Assembly (NCBI GenBank): GCA_003220535.1
Contig: QHSU01000069.1
Coordinates: 62,001-126,000 of the forward strand
Length of the DNA: 64,000 nt
Direction of reading: 5' to 3'
Origin: Candidatus Rokuibacteriota bacterium
Lineage (GTDB): Bacteria; Methylomirabilota; Methylomirabilia; Rokubacteriales; CSP1-6
Shown here piece after piece: positions 59,172 through 64,000 of the stretch; the first letter of the stretch is position 1, and each line of letters begins with the position of its first letter. Made by a program: the position numbers and the translations under genes. The notes beneath the pieces are model-generated. The model made no database searches and was not told where the DNA came from. It saw only the letters and a list, made by a program, of their open reading frames with translations.

Positions 59172-60377
59172 TTACGGCGCGGGATAGACGACGTTGGCGC
59201 CGGGCGCCGCGGACTCGCGCGGCCAGACGATGACCCATCGCCCGTTCTGGCTCTGCTTGACCTTCGTGTGCTCGGCCCCGTAGTTGTTCTCGCCCTCGAA
59301 GGAGAGCTGGCCGAACGGCGTGTCGATCCGGTTGGCCTTGATCCAGGCGGCGATCGCCTTGTCGTCGAGACTCTTCGCGGCGTTCACGGCGGCCTCGAGC
59401 AGAAGCCACGCGGTCAGCGACCCCGCCGCCTGGCTCTCCACGAAGGGGTAGGGCAGGCCGGCCTGCTTGGCCCGCTCGCCGAAGAGCTTGCAGAGGGCGT
59501 CGGCGGCCGGATTGCTCGTCATCGGCGGGTGCGCCTCGAACGTGCTGTAAGCGAACGCGAACGCCGAGCCCGGCGCCGTGAGCAGCGGCCCGGGCGACGG
59601 GAACAGGTGGTACTGACCGCGCGGCCGGTAGCCGATCGTCTGGAACGCGTCGAGCAACAGGTTGCCATCGAGCCCGATCGTGCCGACCCACAGGAAATCG
59701 GCGTCCGCCTCCTTGATGCGCGCGGCGATCGGCGCGAAGTCGCGGTTGCCGAACTCGTATTCCAGATAGAGGACCACCTTCACGCCGCGGGCGGTCGCCA
59801 CGTCGCGGGCCCCGGCGGAGATGAACTGCACGGAGGGAAACTTGCTCGTCACGATCGCGATCGTTTTCGGCGGACGGCCGGTCGACGCGAGAGCGTCCAG
59901 GAGCTTCGCGGGCACGACCTTCTCGGATTCGAAGGCGAGCCCGCTGGCCGAGAAGTGCATCGGATACTTCGCCAGCTTCGGAATGCCGAAGGTGTGATGG
60001 ATCAGCACCTTCTGGTAGCGCTGCGCCACCGCCATCGCCGAGAGGATGGCGCCGGTCGCGTAGGGCCCGAGGATCAGATCGACCTTGTCGACGGTGATCA
60101 ACCGCTCGTAGAGGGTCCGGGCCACGTCGGGCTTGGACTGGTCGTCGAGCAACACCCACTCGATGGGCCGGCCCAGGAAGCCCTGGCGCTTGTTGATCTG
60201 CTCGACGGAGATCTCGCCGGCGATCTTGTGGACCATCGACGTCGCCGCCAGCGGCCCGGTCAACGCCAGCGTGCTGCCGATCCTCACCGGCGGCCCGGCC
60301 GGCGCGGCGGCCCCCGGCGCGGCCGCCGCCAGCGCGGCGAGGACCAGGAGGAGAAGCGATGCGATCCTGCCGCTCAA
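59172..60377 (-). CDS. Branched-chain-type ABC substrate-binding protein (LivK-like)
   Basis: This is a 401-residue periplasmic type I binding protein, read from TTG at 60377. The signal peptide is IASLLLLVLAALAAAAPGAAA. The fold motifs are VRIGSTLALTGPLAATSM near residue 32, INKRQGFLGRPIEWVLLDDQSKPDVARTLYERLI near 60-95 and ILGPYATGAILSAMAVAQRY near 102. It belongs to the LivK/amide-binding family and delivers its ligand to the LivH-LivMG-LivF transporter upstream. The neighbouring dioxygenase suggests an aromatic acid ligand. The dioxygenase gene ends 10 nt before it. Confidence 0.93.
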   Translation of the reverse strand: MSGRIASLLLLVLAALAAAAPGAAAPAGPPVRIGSTLALTGPLAATSMVHKIAGEISVEQINKRQGFLGRPIEWVLLDDQSKPDVARTLYERLITVDKVDLILGPYATGAILSAMAVAQRYQKVLIHHTFGIPKLAKYPMHFSASGLAFESEKVVPAKLLDALASTGRPPKTIAIVTSKFPSVQFISAGARDVATARGVKVVLYLEYEFGNRDFAPIAARIKEADADFLWVGTIGLDGNLLLDAFQTIGYRPRGQYHLFPSPGPLLTAPGSAFAFAYSTFEAHPPMTSNPAADALCKLFGERAKQAGLPYPFVESQAAGSLTAWLLLEAAVNAAKSLDDKAIAAWIKANRIDTPFGQLSFEGENNYGAEHTKVKQSQNGRWVIVWPRESAAPGANVVYPAP

Positions 60378-60387
60378 ATGTGGTGCC

Positions 60388-61335
60388 TCAGGCGATCACA
60401 CGAGTGAGGAACCTCTCCGGCGGCCGCTCGCCCCACTGGGAAACGAGCCCGTCTTCCGCCGAGATCAAGTTCGATCCGTTCTTCCGGTTCAGACGGTCGG
60501 TGTCCGACCAGTGCTCGTGCACGCGGCCCCACGGGTCCGCCCAGTAGTCGTAGATCTGGCTCCCGAGGAGGTGCCGGCCGATCCCCCACATGTGCTCGTA
60601 CTTGCCGAGGTTCCTCAGATACTCGTGCCCCGTGAACACGTCGTCGATGTCCGCCACCTCGAAGGACAGGTGGTTCAGGCCGGCCCGCTCGTTCCGGACG
60701 CAGAAGAACACGTGATGGTCGACGTACGTGTCCCCACGATCGAGTCGGTTGAACGAGCCGATGATGTTGTCCTTGCTGCCCGCGTACACGTCGTCCGAGC
60801 AGATGAACCCGAGCGTGTCGCGGAACCACCGCGCCGTCTCCACCACCTTGGGCGAGGCCATCACCCCGTGGCCGATCCGCTTCACCCGTGCGGGGCCCCG
60901 GTGGATCCTCATCAGCTTGCCGGCGCGCTTGAGGGCGTCCGACCCGAGGTTCAACGGCTGGCGCTTCACCGGGATCGGCTTGAGCTTCTTCATCCCGTAC
61001 ACGACCTCGACCTGATACCCGTTGGGCTCCTTCAGCCGGACCCGCTTGCCCCCGCCGGGCTCGTCGATGTCCTCGACACCGGACGCGCCCGGGGCCTTCG
61101 CCACCCGCTTGAGGTCCTCCAGGCTGGCCGCGTAGTACGCGAGCCCCACGAAGCCGGGATCGCCCTTCTCCGTGACGTGGAGATGGTGGGCCGGATCGGT
61201 TCCGCGCATGTAGAGCGCGGTCGGCGTCCGCGCCGTCCGCACCATCCCGAAGTTGGTCAGGAACTCCTCGGCCACGTCGAGGTCCGGCGCCCGAAGCCGC
61301 CCGTACGCCAGGTCCGTCACCTTGATCAGTGCCAT
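60388..61335 (-). CDS. Two-domain extradiol ring-cleavage dioxygenase (VOC family)
   Basis: This is a 315-residue type I extradiol dioxygenase of the BphC/catechol 2,3-dioxygenase group. The ATG at 61335 has GAGGAG upstream; the ORF track start at 61518 is too early. The N-terminal VOC module (to about 140) is structural. The C-terminal one carries the Fe(II) triad His (RIGHGVMASPK near 170), His (GLNHLSFEVAD near 235) and Glu (RVHEHWSDTDR near 284). It opens a catechol-type ring. It lies between the LivF and LivK genes, suggesting that the transporter imports its substrate or precursor. Confidence 0.94.
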   Translation of the reverse strand: MALIKVTDLAYGRLRAPDLDVAEEFLTNFGMVRTARTPTALYMRGTDPAHHLHVTEKGDPGFVGLAYYAASLEDLKRVAKAPGASGVEDIDEPGGGKRVRLKEPNGYQVEVVYGMKKLKPIPVKRQPLNLGSDALKRAGKLMRIHRGPARVKRIGHGVMASPKVVETARWFRDTLGFICSDDVYAGSKDNIIGSFNRLDRGDTYVDHHVFFCVRNERAGLNHLSFEVADIDDVFTGHEYLRNLGKYEHMWGIGRHLLGSQIYDYWADPWGRVHEHWSDTDRLNRKNGSNLISAEDGLVSQWGERPPERFLTRVIA

Positions 61336-61423
61336 CGTTCTCTCCTCCTGTTTGCGGACGCTCGACATGCTAGACCACCGTCGATCCGAGGGCAAGATTC
61401 CGCATCGACTCAAAATTTCACGG

Positions 61424-62131
61424 TCACTGCTGGCCGAGGTAGGCTTCGCGGATCCGGGCATCCTGCGCGAGCTCCGACGGAGCCCCTTCGGCCACGATAC
61501 GCCCCTGCTCGAGGACATATGCCCGGGCGGCGATGGCGAAGGCCTGGATGACGTTTTGCTCGACCAGCAGCACCGCGACGCCGTCGGCGTGGATGCCGGC
61601 GACGACCTCGAACACCTGATCGACGATTTGTGGCGCGAGCCCGAGCGATGGCTCGTCGAGCAGCAGGAGTCGCGGCACGGCCATCAGCGCCCGACCGATG
61701 GCGACCATCTGCTGCTGGCCGCCGGAGAGCGAGCCGGCGAGCTGTCGCCGGCGCTCGCGCAGGATCGGAAAGGTCGCGTAGACCCGCTCGAGGCTCCGGC
61801 CGCGCAACCTCCGCGCTGGCGGCGCGTAGCAGCCGATCTCCAGGTTCTCCTCGACGGTCATGGCCGGAAAGAGGCGGCGGCCTTCGGGGACGAGCGCGAT
61901 GCCGTGGCGGCAAAGGTCGTGCGCCGGTACCGACGCCAGATCGCCACCGTCGAGGCGGACGGTTCCGGCCCTGATCGGCAAGAGGCCGGCGATCGCGTTG
62001 ATCAGTGTCGTCTTGCCGGCGCCGTTCGGTCCCACCACGGTGACGAGGTCGCGCGGGCGGACGCTGAGCGACACGTCCCAGACGGCGACGGCGTCGCCGT
62101 GGGCCACTTCGAGGTGCTCGACCTCAAGCAT
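61424..62131 (-). CDS. livF: Branched-chain-type ABC transporter ATPase LivF
   Basis: This is a 235-residue ATPase. The ATG at 62131 (MLEVEHLEVAHGDAVAV) is the canonical LivF start. Walker A is GPNGAGKTT near residue 36. The signature is LSGGQQQMVAIGRALM near 137, and Walker B is LLLLDEPSLGLAP near 155. The C-terminus AREAYLGQQ-like ending is typical. It overlaps the LivMG fusion gene by 8 nt. It energises uptake of the ligand captured by the LivK-like protein. Confidence 0.95.
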   Translation of the reverse strand: MLEVEHLEVAHGDAVAVWDVSLSVRPRDLVTVVGPNGAGKTTLINAIAGLLPIRAGTVRLDGGDLASVPAHDLCRHGIALVPEGRRLFPAMTVEENLEIGCYAPPARRLRGRSLERVYATFPILRERRRQLAGSLSGGQQQMVAIGRALMAVPRLLLLDEPSLGLAPQIVDQVFEVVAGIHADGVAVLLVEQNVIQAFAIAARAYVLEQGRIVAEGAPSELAQDARIREAYLGQQ

Positions 62132-63869
62132 AGGCCTTTCCGAGATACGCCCGCACGACCTCCGGGTCGCGCATGACCTGGCGCGGAAGTCCTTCGGCAA
62201 TGACCTGCCCGTAGCTCAGCACCACCACGCGATCGGCGAGGTCGAGGACGGCCCGCATGATGTGCTCGACGAATACGACCGTCGTGCCGCGGTCGCGAAT
62301 CCGGCGAACGAGCCGGAGGGCGTCGGTCATCTGCGCCGGGGTCAGACCCGAGAGTACCTCGTCCAGCAGCACCAGGCGCGGCTCGGACGCGAGCGCGCGC
62401 GCCAGATCGAGGAACTTCCGCTCGAGCAGGTTCAGCTCGTCGGGCAACGCGTCGGCTTTGGCCTCGAGACCGGTGAAGGCCAGCCACGATCGCGCGAGGC
62501 TCCGTCCCCGTTCGAGGCCGTGACCGGCGCCGAACATCGCCGCCAGGGCGACGTTGTCGACGACGCTGAGGCGACGGAACGAGCGCGGGATCTGGTACGT
62601 GCGGGACAGGCCGAGGCCGGCGATCCGGTGCGCCGTGACCCGGGCGATGTCCCGGCCGTCGAGCACGACCGAGCCGCCGTCGGGCCGGTAGTAGCCGCTG
62701 ACCACGTTGATCAGCGTCGACTTGCCCGACCCGTTGGGCCCGATGAGGCCCAGGATCTCGCCGGCGCGGACCTCGAGTGTCACGCCCGCCAGGGCCTGGA
62801 GGCCGCGGAACGCCTTCTTCACGTCGGTGCAGCCGAGCAGCGGGACGGCGGCCGGGCGTGACGGGACCCCCGTCGCCAGCGCGAGGGCGCCGCTCGCGAC
62901 TGGTGCGGCGACCGGTGCCGTCGCCCGACGCGCGCGTCGTCGGAGCCCGCCCGCCACGCCGTCGGGCAGGAACACGATGACGACGATCAGGATGGCCCCG
63001 ATCAGCGCGCGATTCAGGACCGCGCTCTCGCCGCCGGTGAGGGACTGGGTGAGCGCGGTGACGATCACGGCGCCCAGGGCCGGGCCGTACCAGAATCGCG
63101 TGCCGCCGAGCGCGGCCATCATGATCGCGTCCACGGCGAGGCCGACGGAGAACGTCTCGGCGACGGTCACGTACGTCACGAACATCGCGTGAATCCCGCC
63201 GATCAGCCCGGCGATGAAACAGCTCAGCGCGAAGGCGACGAGCTTGTAACGGTATGTGGGGACCCCGAGGACCTCGGCGACGTCCTCGTCGTCGCGGATG
63301 GCGAAGAGGCCCATGCCCCAGCGCGAGCGGTAGATCGCGAGGGCGGCGAAGGCGGAGAGGAGCGCGACCGCGAGGGCCAGGTGGTAGAGCGTCGTCGCCG
63401 GCGCGCCGAGCAGCGTCGGGATGGGGACCGCGGCCAGGAATACTCCCGGGCCGCCGTCGATCTTGGTGTTGAGGGCGATGGTGGACAGCACGAAGGTGAC
63501 GGCGAGCGTGAGGAGCCCGAAGAGCTCGCCGCGGACACCGCGGACGCGGAAGACGACCGCCGCGATCGCGGTTCCGAGGAGTGTGGCGACCAGTCCCGCT
63601 GCCGGCAACGTCCAGAGGAACGGGACGTTGAAGGCGGTCGTGAGGGTCGCCGTGGCGTAGACGCCGGCGCCGAAGAACGCCGCGTGGCCGAAGCTGAAGT
63701 AGCCGGCGTACCCGCTGAGGATGTTCCAGCTCGTGGCCAGCGACACCCAGAAGAACACCAGATAGAGGAACGTCTCGTAGAAGGCCGGGAGCCTGAGCGC
63801 CGGCACCAGAGCCAGCGCGACGCCTGCGACGACGAGGGGGAGCGCCGGGGCGAGCCGGGACGCGTTCAC
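62124..63869 (-). CDS. LivM-LivG fusion (permease plus ATPase)
   Basis: This is a 581-residue fusion. The LivM-like membrane half occupies about residues 1-300 (GYFSFGHAAFFGAGVYATATL near 57, AIRDDEDVAEVLGVPTYRYKLVAFALS near 190). The LivG-like ATPase half is about 345-581. Walker A is GPNGSGKST and Walker B is RLVLLDEVLSGLTP. The signature, normally LS-x-G-x-x-R, is changed to LNLLERKFLDLARAL, a degenerate form also seen in other LivG-like proteins. It starts at GTG overlapping the LivH stop (GTGA). The two functions are usually on separate genes, though such fusions are known. Confidence 0.94.
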   Translation of the reverse strand: MNASRLAPALPLVVAGVALALVPALRLPAFYETFLYLVFFWVSLATSWNILSGYAGYFSFGHAAFFGAGVYATATLTTAFNVPFLWTLPAAGLVATLLGTAIAAVVFRVRGVRGELFGLLTLAVTFVLSTIALNTKIDGGPGVFLAAVPIPTLLGAPATTLYHLALAVALLSAFAALAIYRSRWGMGLFAIRDDEDVAEVLGVPTYRYKLVAFALSCFIAGLIGGIHAMFVTYVTVAETFSVGLAVDAIMMAALGGTRFWYGPALGAVIVTALTQSLTGGESAVLNRALIGAILIVVIVFLPDGVAGGLRRRARRATAPVAAPVASGALALATGVPSRPAAVPLLGCTDVKKAFRGLQALAGVTLEVRAGEILGLIGPNGSGKSTLINVVSGYYRPDGGSVVLDGRDIARVTAHRIAGLGLSRTYQIPRSFRRLSVVDNVALAAMFGAGHGLERGRSLARSWLAFTGLEAKADALPDELNLLERKFLDLARALASEPRLVLLDEVLSGLTPAQMTDALRLVRRIRDRGTTVVFVEHIMRAVLDLADRVVVLSYGQVIAEGLPRQVMRDPEVVRAYLGKAYA

Positions 63870-64000
63870 AGCTCGGGCCGCAACAACAAGATCACGATCA
63901 GCAGCGTGAAGGACACGAGCGGAGCCCAGCCCGGCGCGGTGACGGCCATGGTCAGCGCTTCGCTGGTGGCGATGAAGACCGAGGCGGCGAGCAGGCCGAA
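63866..64000 (-). CDS. LivH-type permease, C-terminal end (5' end outside window)
   Basis: The minus-strand frame is open from the window edge to the TGA at 63868-63866. It encodes FGLLAASVFIATSEALTMAV, then an APLVSFTLLIVILLLRPEL ending typical of branched-chain permease LivH. It has no entry in the ORF track because its start is beyond the window. It overlaps the LivMG start by four bases and is the first visible gene of the operon. Confidence 0.85.
   Translation of the reverse strand, partial: FGLLAASVFIATSEALTMAVTAPGWAPLVSFTLLIVILLLRPEL

Noticed and set aside
55724-60159. 979- and 1396-residue minus-strand ORFs over the BNR gene
   Set aside because: The first is a shadow frame. The second is the real BNR gene extended upstream through the LivK gene; the true start is the ATG at 59145.
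1-64000. CRISPR arrays, tRNA or rRNA genes, IS elements, prophage
   Set aside because: I saw no regularly spaced repeats, cloverleaf candidates, transposase or integrase domains. A tRNA scan would be needed to exclude an atypical tRNA.

Overview
The window is high-GC throughout (roughly two-thirds G+C by eye), with dense, GC3-rich genes. The content points to a free-living, metabolically versatile soil or sediment bacterium: many ABC uptake systems for peptides and organic acids, four luciferase-like flavin monooxygenases, two molybdenum hydroxylase systems, two D-aminoacylase-type amidohydrolases, several VOC dioxygenase-fold proteins, and a remnant of a zinc-ribbon cyclase. This mix resembles uncultured Rokubacteria/Methylomirabilota-like lineages; that is inference from gene content only. 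I saw no rRNA, tRNA, IS element, integrase, phage gene or CRISPR array.

Layout. 0-6 kb: the end of a peptide permease, then a leftward set (AlkA-type glycosylase, peptide-binding protein, VOC protein), small secreted or hypothetical proteins and an amidohydrolase. 6-11 kb: a stress/regulatory cluster (UspA-like, DUF1634, TSUP anion exporter, small winged helix, OmpR-type regulator, histidine kinase). It carries four candidate regulator sites made of CTCATC-like hexamers spaced 11 bp apart. 11-13 kb: a peroxiredoxin with a fragment of a second peroxiredoxin, an Xre/MbcA-RES toxin-antitoxin pair and a long hairpin. 13-23.4 kb: one leftward operon (NDP-forming acyl-CoA synthetase, crotonase, UbiD decarboxylase, truncated zinc-ribbon protein, Mo hydroxylase large subunit, LLM oxidoreductase, MMPL exporter). 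23.4-33.7 kb: a leftward peptide-uptake region with three tandem paralogous binding-protein genes, the middle one broken by an amber codon, then a D-aminoacylase, a methyltransferase and a cupin. 33.8-38.5 kb: a rightward LLM plus three-subunit Mo hydroxylase operon. 38.5-46 kb: serine hydrolase, triple-domain Rid protein, two Uma2 nucleases around a zinc alcohol dehydrogenase, rhodanese, DUF2161 nuclease, a frameshifted VOC gene and an LLM gene. 46-48 kb: a lower-GC, decayed patch (DUF4062 pseudogene, SMP-30 lactonase). 48-53.5 kb: two PLP enzymes, VOC, alpha/beta hydrolase and LLM. 53.6-55.9 kb: the selenoprotein island described below. 56-64 kb: a leftward branched-chain-type ABC transporter operon (LivH-LivMG-LivF-LivK) with an extradiol-type dioxygenase and a large BNR/sortilin-like protein.

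Most interesting locus: within 2.35 kb, three thiol-redox genes (a peroxiredoxin-like protein and two different OsmC-family proteins) are each split in the ORF track by one in-frame TGA. In each case the TGA lies exactly where the family has its catalytic cysteine. Each TGA is followed 19-26 nt later by a small hairpin with GG in its apical loop, as expected of a bacterial SECIS element. A TetR-type regulator is transcribed divergently between them. I read these as three selenoproteins forming a selenium-dependent peroxide-defence island; the ORF track shows them as six unrelated small ORFs.

Decay is the other theme: seven genes are broken or truncated (BCP peroxiredoxin fragment, zinc-ribbon cyclase N-terminus, amber-interrupted binding protein, C-terminally truncated methyltransferase, frameshifted VOC, DUF4062 protein with deletion plus frameshift, and a possible CMD-like fragment). 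Some single-base lesions could be assembly errors.
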